DNA of 64,000 nucleotides, taken from NCBI GenBank assembly GCA_025603075.1, contig MU626258.1, forward strand, positions 73,457-137,456, read 5' to 3'. A program made the translations under genes and the position numbers. Positions 11,882-24,654 of this stretch are shown piece by piece. The notes under the pieces were generated by a model. It worked only from the letters and a program-made list of their open reading frames with translations. It searched no databases and had not been told where the DNA came from. Every line of letters starts with the position of its first letter. The first letter of the stretch is position 1. The DNA comes from Neoconidiobolus thromboides FSU 785 (lineage: Eukaryota > Entomophthoromycota > Entomophthoromycetes > Entomophthorales > Neoconidiobolaceae).

Positions 11882-12505
11882 ATATAGATAATAGAAAACT
11901 TGACGTTACATGAGTTTTTTCTATAAAACTTAGTATTTTTGTTGGCCTTAGTTAACTGATAAGATATTTTAAATAATATTTTTAATAGAAATAAATGAAA
12001 TTTAGTTATGAATTATTGATAAGCTTTACATTCAAATACTAATTTTTTTTAAAAATTGTATATTAAATCACTTTTATTATTCCAAACAACTAAAAAAATC
12101 TAATACATGTATATCAAAAACTAGAAAGGAGTAAATTGGCTATATTACTTTTAACCTACATCCTACTATGGTGATATTGGCAAACAGGCAATTAAATCAT
12201 AGCCCTATTCCACAGAAATATATTGTATTTTAAAGAACATACTATATCTCTAAATGGATCAGAACAAAATATCATGTTAATAATATATAATAAACTATTT
12301 TTTTTATTTAAACTATATATTGATATTGTTGGTTTGTGCCATTTATAGCAATCACCTCATTTAATAGTAAAATAATAAAAAAATAATAATCGTGCTTTCA
12401 TTAAGATAAAAAAGCTGAAACTACATTTAAATATTTAAATAAAGCAAGAAACCCACTTTTATAATTATATTAAAATAAACTTTATGGTTATTGGAATTTC
12501 AAAAC
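11882..12505. other. Convergent intergenic spacer
   Basis: About 620 nt between the 3' ends of the RRG9-like and ATP synthase subunit e genes. AT-rich, and I see no gene or repeat. Confidence 0.6.
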
Positions 12506-12876
12506 TTAGTTAGTCTTTTCAAAGCTTAATAAAAACTTTTCGAGATCAAAGTTAGGGCTATCTGGATCAGAAACAACTATAAAATGGTTAATTATTTTAA
12601 ATATTTACTAAATAAATTAAATACCTGATGAACCTTGTGCAGCCTTCTTTTGAGCATAAGCAACCTTAGCGTCATGAATTAATTTTTCCTTACGCTTATA
12701 TTCATTTTCAGCTTGTAATTTGGCTTCTAGTTTAACTAAGGAGTTATGACGATTATATCCATAAAATAAACCACCACTAAGGGCACCCCAACGAAGGACC
12801 TAAATCATGTTAATTTTTGTCAAACTAATTATAGATCATTTACATTTAATAAAGCGTTTTGGGCAGTTGCTGACAT
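12506..12876 (-). CDS. TIM11: ATP synthase subunit e, mitochondrial
   Basis: Three exons, 12876-12844, 12799-12625 and 12576-12506, give 92 residues. The N-terminal membrane helix carries the GxxxG-type pattern that drives F1Fo dimerisation (RWGALSGGLFYGYNR). A Lys/Glu-rich coiled region follows (KLEAKLQAENEYKRKEKLI) and then an Ala/Gln stretch. The length and order match fungal subunit e (Atp21/Tim11), which dimerises ATP synthase and shapes cristae. The first exon codes for just 11 residues and the last for 23. The gene is divergent from GCN1 with a 218-bp shared promoter. Confidence 0.9.
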
Positions 12877-12994
12877 TTTGATAAAAGTTAACTTTTTTAC
12901 TAAAACTTTATTTTTGCTTCTATAGATCATATAAAATTATGGGATTTATTAGCTAGCAACTTGAATTTTCAGTAGAATAAAAAATTAATGAAGG

Positions 12995-13022
12995 CTGCGT
13001 AGTAAACTACTTTGTTACGCAG
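12995..13022. promoter_or_regulatory. Inverted repeat in the ATP-e/GCN1 divergent promoter
   Basis: CTGCGTA at 12995-13001 and TACGCAG at 13016-13022 form a perfect 7-bp inverted repeat with a 14-nt spacer. The flanking bases extend the match imperfectly. It lies midway between two divergent start codons, so a factor-binding site is plausible. No known factor is identified. Confidence 0.35.
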
Positions 13023-13094
13023 TCATTTTATTTTTATAAAATAGTATAAAAGGGATCCAATATATCAATCTTTGCTTTATTTTTTCAATAAACT

Positions 13095-16000
13095 ATGGCT
13101 GATAAAATAGATCAAAAGCTTATAGTGGATTTCAACACTCTTATTTCAACAAATGAGAAGTTAAGGATATCCTATGTTAATGAGCTAAAAAGTATTGAAT
13201 TTTATTATAAATTTAAAGAGTAAATTAAACACATATATAGCAAAATTAGAAGGCATGAGTGAACCAGATACCGCTAAGGTATTTCAAGGATTATTGTATA
13301 CATACCCTAGATACCTTGATAGACCAAGTATAAATGCAGTATTGGATTTTTGGACGACTGCTTATAAAACTAACTCGGTTTTGATGGCCAATTATTTCAA
13401 AAATGTTGTTGCCAAAGAGGCCACCAAGGTTTTAAAGATAAGTAAAGATAGTGACCAATGGTAATTAAATTAGTATTTTGAAAGTAAAGATTAATATTTT
13501 TTTAGCTTTACGAGCCCAGCTTTCAGTAGATTTGGTTTATTAGTATGGTTTATCCATTATTTTAAGCTTTTATGGAAGAGTTCGCCTTCACCAACACAAG
13601 AAAGCGAGGAGCTTTTAAAGTTTATTTCAAAGCTATTTGATTCTTTATCAAATCCACTATTTGTAAAACAGGGATTGATTCAATATACTTCGAAAGAAAT
13701 TAAGGGTTTAGTTTCCTTAGGTAATTCCTTTGAATATTTACTTTCAGTGGCAACAAAAGAACTTAAAGGTTATCGTGATTTTACTTTTCTTGGTTATTTG
13801 TTAAGAGGAAAAGCCGATGACATTACTGATGCACAGAAGAAGCAGATTTTAGAAGCTTATATAACCAATATAGTTAATTCTAAAACTCCTATTCCAATTT
13901 ATGTTAGTGATTCTCTTGGCGACTTTTTGAAAGGATATGTTAGTGAAGAAATACTTAGAAGTGAAATCAAGCCACCTATGGATAAGATGGTTTTGCGTTC
14001 TCCAGAAATTATTCTTCAAACTATGATCCCCCTTTTTAGAAATCTTTCATTTGATTTAAGTTCAATTCTTTCCAATAATTTAATTGATCAAATACTGTCA
14101 CTTTATCAAAGTTCTAATCCAGCTATTCGACAAAACAGCTTCAAATTACTCAATTTAGTTTGTAAGAAATCTAAAGATGAGGAAAATCTGAAAACAGCAA
14201 GTGATAAATTATTGAAGGCAGCATCAGCAAAAATTGCTTCATTAGAGCATCGTGTTGTATTATATGAGTCATGCTCAGCTTTAATTATTTCAAATAGTAG
14301 CCTTCCAATCACAGCCAATCTAGTTAAAGGAATGATTCCTTTAATAGCAAAAGAGTCAAATGAAAATGGACTTCAAGCTTTGATCGGATCTTTTACAGTA
14401 ATTTTCATAGAGTATTTAAATAATAAACCTTCTGAAAATGATTTGTTAAAATCATTAATAACCGCTTTCGAAAAAGGAATCAAGTCAGATAAACCAGGAA
14501 TTAGAAAAGGCCACTTCAAATCTATAGGAAAAATAGTATTAAGCTGTAAGGAAAATGCATATATTATGATTGATAGTTTAATTTCTCCTCTTTTAAATGT
14601 TTTTACAAAAATTCAAACTTCACCCATAGCATCCTCTACTATTCCTTTAGAGGCATATGTGATTTATATCGTTCTAGAGTATTCTAAAAGCACAAGCAAA
14701 TATAGTGATATTTTAGGAAACCATAATTACGTAGATCTAAAAATAACAACGCCTAAAACAAAAAATGAGACTTGCTTCTTGAATAATGAGAAAGTTTTAA
14801 GCAAAATTGTCTCGAATGAGGATATTGAATGGTTTTTGAGAGCCTTTAACGTTGTTTGTGAAAATTATGATACTTTTTCCCCAGAGACTCAAGAAGCTTT
14901 ATCTCGTTCGTTGATATCAGTTGCTATAAATGTTTCCTCTCAAAACAATATTAATTTGTTATTTTCTGTGGTTAATGAAATTTCAAAAAATCATTCACCA
15001 AACTTTATTCATTTAATCTTAAAAGAGATTGAATCAAGATTGAAAAATGATAGTAGTTTAGTTAAATCACAATACTTGGTAATTAGAAAATTAATGGTTA
15101 ATATATTCTCTTCAATATCCATGGATGAACATAAGGATTTGGGGATCGAAGTGTTGATTTTATCTAATTTCGACAAACTTAAATCGTCAGATGGAAGCTT
15201 CTTGTGGATTACTTTGATTTCCAAGGCAAATTTAAATATCGAAAGCCTTGTCACAGAAAAATCACACAAAATCACACAAGTTATTTTAAGTAACCTTATT
15301 GACGATTCATCTCAAGGTTGGAGAAATGCAGTGTTTGAAGCTATCAGAATGGTGACTTTTATTAATCCAGCAGTGTTTGGAAATGTTTTTATGAGTGAAG
15401 CAATTAAAGTATTTGGTGAATGTGATATTTCAACAATTACTATTGATGATTTAAATATTTGGCAAACTCCAGAAGGGACATTATACAAAGATGTTTTAAA
15501 TAAAGGAGGAAACAATGTCTCAGAGAACCGTAATAGAAAGAATTATGAAGAGGATAAATGGGATAGGGAGGTTCGTGAATCATTAGCAAGAAAAAGCGGG
15601 CAAAACAAACCAGTAAAATACACTAAAGAAGAACAAGAGGCTATTAAAAAGCAGCTGTTAATAGAGTCAAATATACGCTCAACAGTTTCTTCACTAGTAA
15701 ATAAAACTCGAAATGCTTTCTCAATAACTAGAAGTTTGGTTGAAGGTTTAAATATATCAGGGTTCTTATATGACGTTCCACAAACTTCGGAGAACTTGCT
15801 CTCTGAATTAATTGAGAAAGTATTCAACGTACTTAAAGATCAAAATTCTACTTTTATACTCAAAGAAAGTGGGGTTAATACCTGGTATAGTTTAAGATCC
15901 GTTTGTTCCACTGAGATGAATGATATCCCAGAACTAATATGTTATGCTACCCTTAGAAGCCATGATATTAAAGTTCCATCTGAATGGGAAAGCGAACCTC

Positions 16001-19000
16001 TAACTGAGCTCATATCAAGGTTATTGTTTAGATTACAGATGTATAGCAGTCGAGCCAAACTTTCTGCTTCAGCTTTAACATATACCTTACCTCTACTTAC
16101 TGAGATCCTTTATTCCGGCGGTATCGGCTTTGGCCCAAAGAAGTTGCGGAATCAAGCCAAGGACGTCGGGCATGATGATGATCAACCAAGTTCTGAGATG
16201 GAGCAGCTTCTTTTAGCGTTGGAAATCATTGGTAATCACTGCTCTGAAGGTGAAAATGACTCATTCCCAAGACGATTGATATTTTCTTGCTTAATTTATA
16301 CAATAACCTCACATCCTAAGCTCTATAATAGTGCATTAGAAAATTTACTAACTCTTGGAGAGGCTTTAGGTCAAGCATTAAATATTGACTATAAAGATAT
16401 TGAACCTCTTGTAGATGGTTTGTTGCATGAATCATCTAATATACGTAAAGCATGTCTTCAAGCGTTAGAACCAATAGATTTAGCTCCATTTAATGTTTGG
16501 GCAAATATTTTTATTGAGCAATTTGATATTGAAGATAAGGATGTAAACATAAATAAAAGGGAATCCGAGATTGCTTCTTTCTTATGGAAAGGAAATGAAC
16601 TAACAATACCAGATAATTTCGAAAGCACGATGTATAGTTTCCTTGGTCATGAAGTAGAGCATGTTAGAGTAACTGCAGCTTATAGTTTCGGATATTTATC
16701 TCAAACTTATACAGATAAAGTTGGTTCCATGCTTAAGAATATATACTCAATGTATATTGAATTCTCAAAACCTTTAGTACCGGAATATGATAAATTTGGG
16801 ATATTGATCAAATCATCATTGGAAAAAACTGATCCTTATGCTAAGAGAACCTCATTGGGTATAGCTTTAGGGAAGATTGCCATGAATCTGAAACAAGATT
16901 TAATTGAAAGCTTTTTGAATTTTATGATTTATCAAGAAGCTTTAGGTGATTTAAATGAAGAAGTACGTAAAATTATGTTAGATGCATGTTTAATTTTAGT
17001 AAATACTCATGGTGTTAAACAAGTTAAAAATATAATGCCAATCCTTCAAAATTACCTTGATCAACCCGATAGTAAATCTGAAAAACATGATTACATAAAA
17101 GAAGCTGTAGTAATTCTTTATGGGACTTTGGCAAAAGATTTAGGTGATAAAAAGAAAGAAATTTTGGTCATTATGGATAGACTTGTTCAAACCCTTGATA
17201 TTCCATCTGAAAGTGTACAGTATGCTGTAGCTAATTGCATAGCACCCTTGGTTCGATTTATTCCTGATAGATCTTCTGAATTGATTAAGGAACTATTAGA
17301 TAGGTGTTTGAATGGCGAAAAATATGCTATAAGGAGAGGAGCGGCATATGGACTTGCTGGACTTGTTAAAGGGAAAGGAATTAAATCTATAAAAGAATTC
17401 AGTATATTAGCTACTCTTTCTGAAGCAGCACAGGCTAAAAAGCTTGAACATAAGCAAGGTGCTATGTTTGCGTTTGAAACTATGAGTGAAATATTGAATC
17501 GTCTCTTTGAACCATATTTCAAACAAATCCTCCCACTTCTTTTATCTTGTTTTAGTGATGGTAGCGATGATGTTCGTAGAGCAACTCTCAATACTAGTAG
17601 AGTAATCATGAGTAATTTAAGTGAATATGGTGTTAAATTGATGCTCCCAACTTTATTGTCAGGTTTAGATGATTATCAATGGAGAACCAAACGTGGTGCA
17701 GTTGAGCTTTTGGGTTCCATGGCTTTCTGTGCTCCAAAGCAACTTGCCATATCGTTACCTACCATTGTTCCACATCTTATCTTAGTTCTTAATGATTCCC
17801 ATCATCAAGTTAAAAACTCCGCTGATAGTGCTTTAAATAGTTTCACCAATGTTATAAATAATCCAGAAATTAGATCTCTTATGCCAAAGATCATGGAAGC
17901 GCTTTCTGATCCTGATAAAAATACTCAAATGGTCCTTAAAGCCCTTTTGGAAACACCTTTTGTCCATTATCTAGATGCACCTTGTCTTGCTCTTATTGTA
18001 CCAGTATTACAACGAGGATTACGTGAAAGAAGTACTGACGTAAAATGCAAGGCTTCTCAGATCGTTGGTAATATGGCTTCTCTTACTGACCAAAATGACC
18101 TTGTTCCCTATCTTCCCGAACTTATACCTGATCTTAAGAAAATCCTTGCTGATCCAGTTCCCGAAGCACGTGGTACATCAGCTAAATCCATTGGAGCTAT
18201 GGTGTCTAAATTAGGAGAAATTAACTTCCCTGATATAATAGGTGAGCTATTAACAGTGCTTAAATCCGAATCAAGCAGTATTGATCGCTCTGGTGCTGCT
18301 CAGGCCCTTTCCGAAATTTTGGCAGGTTTAGACATTACTCGATTCGAAGGTTTATTGCCTGAGATTATTGCAAATACCAAAAGCTCCAAATACTACATTC
18401 GTGAAAGTTTTGTTACTTTACTCATTTACATTCCAGCCACCTTTGGTTTGGCTTTCAAACCATATCTTCATACCGCCCTTCCTCCAATTATTAATGGACT
18501 TGCAGACGAGTCTGAGTATGTACGTGATGCTTCTTTAAGAGCATCTCAAATTATTATTACAAGTTATTCAGATAAAGCTGTCGATCTCCTCCTTCCTGAA
18601 TTACAACGTGGTATCTTTGAGCCCAAATGGCGTATTCGTCAAGCCTCAGCCCAACTTATGGGAGATTTATTATTCAAGCTTATGGGTATTGCTGGTAAAG
18701 TAGAAATAGATGACGAGGATGAAGAGGATCAAGAAGAAAACGATATGGCTCTGGCTTCTTCAGAAGGCAACCGTAAGGCTCTTCTTGAAGCCCTTGGTAA
18801 AGAACGCCGTGACCTTATTCTTTCAGGTCTATTTATTATCCGTTTTGATGTATCTCCAAAGGTTCGTCAAGTTGCTTCCGCCATCTGGCATATGATTGTA
18901 GTGAACACACCTCGTACTTTGAAAGAAATTTTACCAATATTCTTGGAACAGGTTTTAACTTATATCATTTCCCCACATTTTGATCTTGAGCATATGAGTA

Positions 19001-20681
19001 AGGCTTCCCTCAGCGATTTGGTTAGAAAATTAGGAGATAATGGATTAAAAGAAATCATGCCAATCATTAACCAAAGATTTGAATCAACTGAATTCGAGGT
19101 CCGTCAATCTGCATGTTTGGCTCTCTCAGAAATTATCAATGTCCTTGGTAAAAGCGGTGCTGAAGATTTCTTGGATATCACTACTAATGCTGTTCTCAAA
19201 GCATTATGTGATGAATCTTCAGAAGTTAGAGAGACTGCAACCAAGACTTTCATTAGCTTAAGTAATAGTATTGGCCCAGTAGCAGTCGACTTCATCCTTG
19301 AGTCTCTTTTGAAAGGTTTATCTTCCAAGGGCAATCCAAATTCTTTGGAAGCTTTACGTTGTTTAGTTTCTGTGCGCCCAGGTTTAGTTTTACCTTCTGC
19401 TATAGCACATCTCTGTGTTGCACCTATTACGTTATTTAATGCAAAGGCTCTTTCTTGTTTGATCGAAGAAGGCGGTTCTTCATTAAATAATAGACTTAAA
19501 TCAATTTTAATTCCATTATTAGAGTCTACTAACCAAAATGATACTGATAGTATAGAAGCTATCTCAGAAACTATAGGAAGTCTTTTAGCTAAAGTAAATC
19601 AAAATGGTGTTGACGTTTTGATGGAAACGTTATTTGAATGGGTCTCATCAGAAGAAGAATGGAAGAAAATACAAGCTTTGTCAGCATTATCTACTTTCTT
19701 TATGACTAACGAAGAGGATATAAACGTACAACCATTTGTTGTTGAATGGATGCGTGTACTTGTACCTCTTTATTCCATTAAAGAAGGCCCTATCTTAAAT
19801 TATGGCTCACAAGCATTTTCGAATCTTGTCAAATCACTAGATAAATCTGAACTCGATCAGTTAGTGATTCCATTAAGACAGATCGTTTCAAAAGCATGCA
19901 AACAACTTCCTGCAAATACTAGTTTACCAGGCTTCTGCTTACCTAAGGTAAGTTAATTATATTTTTAATGATATTATATATTTACAAAAATTAGGGCGTC
20001 TCACCTTTCCTCTCCATATATCTCCAAGGATTAATGTATAGTACTTCAGATATTAGAGAAAGAGCTGCCGCTGCGATAGGTTTGGTTTTTTTAATTTTTT
20101 TAATTTCTTAATTTCTAATTTTTATAGGTGAGCTCGTGGATTATACAAGTTCAAGTGCTCTCAGACCATCTATAACTCAAATAACAGGTCCATTAATTCG
20201 TGTTATTGGGGAACGTTATTCTTCAGGTGTACGTGCCTCTATTTTAGATACCCTGCTAAAGATGTTAGACAAAGCTGGGCCTATGCTCAAACCCTTCCTT
20301 CCACAGCTTCAAAGAACATTCATTAAGAGCTTGGGAGATACTTATTCCGAAGCAGTACGTAGTAAAGCATCAAAAGCATTGGATGTTCTTATTGGCATGT
20401 TGCTAAGAGTCGATCCATTGGTAACCGAGCTCATTTCTGGATTCAAAAGTGCTGAAGAAGATACCATTCGTATGAATTATCTTGCTTCGTTAGCTACTGT
20501 AGTTGATAAAGTACTTGATAAAGTGTCACAAAGCTCTAAAGATTTAATAGATGGGTATTTGAATGAAATATTAACAGAGTTAAAGGGTAAGCTATACGTA
20601 TCTATGTTGTAAATTATTTATTAATAATTTTTAATAGGTAACTTAAGAACAACAGCAAAAAGCATATTGGACTCATTATAA
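13095..20681 (+). CDS. GCN1: Translational activator GCN1 (GCN2 co-activator, HEAT-repeat protein)
   Basis: Six exons, 13095-13191, 13241-13460, 13506-19947, 19995-20079, 20128-20586 and 20638-20681, encode 2,448 residues. The exon of 6.4 kb is unusual beside the other fragmented genes. The protein is a long array of HEAT repeats. The central EF3-like part contains blocks such as KRGAVELLGSMAFCAPKQL and EARGTSAKSIGAMVSKLGE. A further block, EPKWRIRQASAQLMGDLLFK, leads into an acidic loop near codons 1730-1745. Gcn1 sits on translating and collided ribosomes with Gcn20 and passes the uncharged-tRNA signal to the kinase Gcn2, which phosphorylates eIF2-alpha. Yeast Gcn1 has 2,672 residues, so this copy is slightly short but shows no break. 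One intron has a GTTTGG donor, weaker than the others. Confidence 0.96.
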
Positions 20682-21482
20682 AAAACTAATCAAATTAGAA
20701 TTGCGGAATACAGAGTGCGAGTGCTAAGATTGAAAAAATAAAGTGACCTTCTAACTTACCTATTCTTATTATCATAATATTTTGAAGTTATGTATTTCTT
20801 GATTATTGAAGATAATACTTTCCCATAACTATTGTCACAAGCTAAAAATTACAAAGCCGAGCCACTACATTTAATATTCTTACTACTAATTAGTGTTATA
20901 ACAAGAAAGTAGTATAGGTATCTAATATCAATGAAATGTTCGTTTCGAAAAAATACAGCTAAGTCTATCATTATGGCTGCTACATATTTTCACTATAGTG
21001 AAATTTAATTATTAAATAATTTATTGAATTTCGTGCTATAAAAATATAAAATATAAATTGAAATCACTTTAAACTAGGCTAAACGAGTTTAATTTGTTAG
21101 TAAAAAAGGAACTATTTTATGCTAACATTTAACTTTTTAGAGAGTTACAATAGCTAATGATAAAATGTCTTCATTTGTTCAAAACATCATTAACTGAAAT
21201 AAACGCAAATTAATAGTAACAAACATTGAGAATACTATACCAAAAGGTATAAAAATTACATAGAGATTGTCTGTAAGAATTAAAATAGACTCAATAAACT
21301 TACCAATCTAAATTTAAAGCATATAATGATACTAATGAAATTGTTTTTAATATTTAGTGTTTTTACAGTTCCAAAAAATTATAAATACAAAAATAGTATT
21401 TTATAGATATTGAATTTATCCTATTTTTAAAATACAAACCATAATAATTAGCCTATATCAGATTCAAAAATATTTAATTATA

Positions 21483-21584
21483 ATATGGTGATGTTTTGAT
21501 TTCGTTACTTTTTCCATCTTTTAAACGCTATTTGAGTGGAAAATTTTTTAGTAAAATTCTTAAATACAAAATACATCCCTATAT
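21483..21584 (+). mobile_element. MITE-like ~100-bp inverted-repeat element, copy 2
   Basis: Starts GGTGATGTTTTGATTTCG, contains TTACTTTTTCCATC and the TAAACGCTATTTGAG loop followed by TGGAAA, and ends TACATCCCT. An ATAT tetranucleotide is present directly outside both ends. Confidence 0.75.
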
Positions 21585-22710
21585 GTTTATTTGTTTTATT
21601 TCACAAGACATACTGATTATCAATTATGTGTAAACTATATCAATAAATACATCTTAAACTACAGCATTGTCTTTAAAGATATAAATTGATATATGGATTT
21701 ATCACTAAAAACATAGCAAGCTTGACAATGTTTTAAAGAATTTTTATATAAATAGGCCAAATATTAAAAGATCAACTACAGTAAAAGGAGAGCTTTTTAA
21801 GTTTAGATATGACTTATTCAATTTTTATGAAGACTAATACTATAAATGGTTTGAAAGTTAAATTGATTAATAGTCATTTTAGTGAAAGCGATAGCTCACG
21901 TATACTGGTATTTAGGTTAATTAATGTATTGAAATATTATTAAAACCTTTTTTCTTAATTTTTATTATTTAGTTCTAAATTGGAAGATAAAACTAGTTAT
22001 TGATCGCAGCTATAAGTTGAATATAATCATAAAATTCACTATATTATATAGTGTGTATTTGACAATTTAATCCTAAATATTCAATTTCTACCCCTAACTG
22101 ATATAAATCGATATAAATGCTCACGTTATCTAAAATCTATTGGGAAAATTTTGATATTAGTGAAATTGAAATTTATTAATCATTACAAAAAATAAATTTT
22201 TATTTTTTTATTTTTCTCTTATTTGGTAATTACAAATTAAAATAAATTCAATTCAATAGAAATATGCTTTATTTTTCTTAATTATAAGTTCTCAATAGAT
22301 TGAAACCCATAAATGAAAGTAAGCACGGATTTTAATATAATTAAAGTAGCATTTTAATAGTAAAGTATATTGCTATAGATTAAAATAGGCATATAAAATG
22401 CACAACAGCCATAATCAAATGTATCAAATTTTTGTAAAATATCTAATTTAAATATTGAATAGCTATATAAGTACATTAAGTATTTAGTTACATATTAAAT
22501 TCACTGCCAAATGGATTATGGCTATAAAATAAATATTATTTATAATAATAGCCTAAACAAAACAATCTATTGCTCCTATATTATTCTTATTTATTTTACA
22601 TAAATAGAAATGTATTAATTTTTGATAATAAATTTTATCCTGAATACAGAATAAATTATTAATTTAATATATTTAATAATAGCAGTTTAAAGGCTCAAAA
22701 CAGACCTTGA

Positions 22711-22722
22711 ATATATATAAAT
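22711..22722 (+). promoter_or_regulatory. TATA box of the chitinase gene
   Basis: ATATATATAAAT lies about 85 nt upstream of the GH18 start codon. It is similar in sequence and position to the box ahead of the GH16 gene. Confidence 0.45.
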
Positions 22723-22805
22723 AAGAAAAAGCATAATCAAAATAATACAGAAATTTATTAGAAATAAATAGTTAACTTTAAATTATTATATTGTATATAA
22801 TAAAA

Positions 22806-24050
22806 ATGAATTCTTTCTTAACCACTATATTAGTAATTGTAGGATGGATATCTATGATTGCTGCAAAAAACAACGTGATTGTTGGATATTTCACTGAATG
22901 GGGAAGTAATAAAGTTGAAGATGTTGATTTCAACAAAGTAACTCACATCAATTACTCCTTTGGTAAATTTGATGAGCAAGCTTTAATGCCTTCCGTTGAA
23001 AATAGTGCTTTATTAGCCAGTGTCGTTGAAGCTGCCCATAAATCGGATTGTAAAGTATTAGTTTCTTTAGGTGGATGGACTGGAAGTAAATCCTTTTCTC
23101 CAGTTGTTGCTACTGCTGCTACTCGTACCAAATTCGCCACCAATATCAAACAATTCATCGATGCAAATAAATTAGATGGTATTGATATTGATTGGGAATA
23201 TCCTGGTCAAGCTGGTGATGGAAACAAATACGATAAAGCTGATACTAGCAACTTTTTATTGTTTTTAAATGAATTACGTGGTCTCGTTGGAAAAAAATTA
23301 ATTACTATTGCCGTTGGTGCAACTGTTTATGATGGAAGCTCTGATTTGAGTGGATATGGTAAGGTATTAGACTTGATAAACATCATGGCTTATGATATCA
23401 ATTTCTCTGGTTCCCCACAAAGCGGTCCAAACGCTGGTTTAGATTTTGAAGCAGGTAAAGCCGCTCAAACCTCTGTAAAGTCAAGTGTTAAAGCATGGAG
23501 TAGTGCTGGTATTCCTTTAAATAAATTAGTTGTTGGATTACCATTTTATGGTACAATCTCTAATGTTAAAGAAGACTTAAACGAATCTACTGGTATGTAT
23601 GGTACTCGTGTTGAGAACACTGGTAAACCAATTACTTATGCTGAAATCATGACCTCTGCTTTATCTGGAAGTGCTAAGGCAAATACTGGTGCTGGATGGG
23701 TACGTCATTTTGATAAAGTATCTCAAACACCTTGGTTATTTAATGCACAAACAAAATCTCTCATTAGTTATGATGATGCACAATCTCTTAAGGCAAAAGC
23801 AAAATATGTTTTGAGTAACGGCTTAGGTGGTGTTATGATTTGGGCTTTGAATCAAGATTACAAAAGTGAGTTACTAAATTCCGTTCAAATCGTAAAAAAA
23901 CCTTCAAAGGGTGGTAAACCAAAACCAAAAGAGAGAAGTTCTACTGAAGCTGCTATTGAAGTCGAAGAAACAGAAATAAGCGATATTACTCCAGAAGAAA
24001 TTGTAGAACCAGTCGGTCCCATTTCTGAAGATAATGATTCTGAAGAATAA
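22806..24050 (+). CDS. Secreted GH18 chitinase
   Basis: A single exon of 414 residues. I take the ATG at 22806, because it begins a signal peptide (MNSFLTTILVIVGWISMIAA) and the only upstream candidate is a TTG. The GH18 barrel starts at NVIVGYFTEWG. VLVSLGGWTGSKSF is the beta-3 motif. The catalytic signature DGIDIDWE spans residues 124-131 with E131 as the acid. MAYDINFSG and MIWALNQD complete the substrate cleft. There is no chitin-binding module. The C-terminus is a Lys/Pro-rich then acidic tail with no obvious GPI signal. It should hydrolyse chitin in the fungus's own wall or in food or host material. The absence of introns contrasts with its neighbours. Confidence 0.93.
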   Translation: MNSFLTTILVIVGWISMIAAKNNVIVGYFTEWGSNKVEDVDFNKVTHINYSFGKFDEQALMPSVENSALLASVVEAAHKSDCKVLVSLGGWTGSKSFSPVVATAATRTKFATNIKQFIDANKLDGIDIDWEYPGQAGDGNKYDKADTSNFLLFLNELRGLVGKKLITIAVGATVYDGSSDLSGYGKVLDLINIMAYDINFSGSPQSGPNAGLDFEAGKAAQTSVKSSVKAWSSAGIPLNKLVVGLPFYGTISNVKEDLNESTGMYGTRVENTGKPITYAEIMTSALSGSAKANTGAGWVRHFDKVSQTPWLFNAQTKSLISYDDAQSLKAKAKYVLSNGLGGVMIWALNQDYKSELLNSVQIVKKPSKGGKPKPKERSSTEAAIEVEETEISDITPEEIVEPVGPISEDNDSEE

Positions 24051-24273
24051 CTCTAGCATATTATATATAAAAATATACAATCCTGGCGATTAATAAAAAT
24101 AATAATTTAATCAATTTATGATTTTATAAAATTTAAACTTTTTGATTCAAAAAATATATAAGATTATATGTGAAGATATATAATTCTGATGATTTAATAG
24201 TTATTTAACTAATTTATCTGACTAACCTTTTCATATGAAAAGTATACAATATTATAGAAAAATGAAAGTAAAA

Positions 24274-24355
24274 CGACACCCACAGGATTCGAACCTGCGC
24301 TCCCAAAGGGAAAAGCCTTAGCAGGGCTCCGCGTTAACCACTCCGCCAAGGTGCC
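24274..24355 (-). tRNA. tRNA-Ser (anticodon GCT)
   Basis: An 82-nt cloverleaf. The 5' GGCACCT pairs with the 3' GGGTGTC (with G-T pairs) and the discriminator is G. The D-loop A-box is TGGCGGAGTGGTTAA. The anticodon stem GAGCC/GGCTT encloses the loop CTGCTAA, giving GCT. A long variable arm follows, as expected for serine, and then the B-box GGTTCGAATCC. There is no intron. Confidence 0.96.
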
Positions 24356-24654
24356 TTCGACCTATTTACTGGTTATTATATATAATATATTAATATAACA
24401 AGTAATAAAATTTAGAATATATTCATTTAAAATACTTAAATTAGCTAATTCAATAGTATAACAGTTAAAAGTTGAATCTATACAATACAACAAAACAAAG
24501 TAAATAAATATCGTGTTTATGGTATTATTTTTATAATCTTGAGTCATAAATATAGCTTTTAAGTTATGCATTAAAATAAAGATCAATTCTAATTTTTTCA
24601 ATATTTTAGTTGATTAAAAAATCGAGAACAGTTTTTTTTTAGCAATTTGTTAAA
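24356..24654. other. Spacer between tRNA-Ser and ADE2
   Basis: About 300 nt of AT-rich sequence, presumably the ADE2 promoter. I recognise no specific element in it. Confidence 0.5.

Larger units (their letters stand above)
20682..22805. other. Intergenic region upstream of the chitinase gene
   Basis: About 2.1 kb of AT-rich sequence between the GCN1 3' end and the GH18 start. It holds one MITE-like element (21483-21584) and a TATA box near 22711. No gene seen. Confidence 0.6.

Noticed and set aside
17187-17609. 140-codon antisense frame inside GCN1
   Set aside because: It lies wholly inside the strongly conserved GCN1 exon and has shadow composition (Ser/Ile/Leu-rich).
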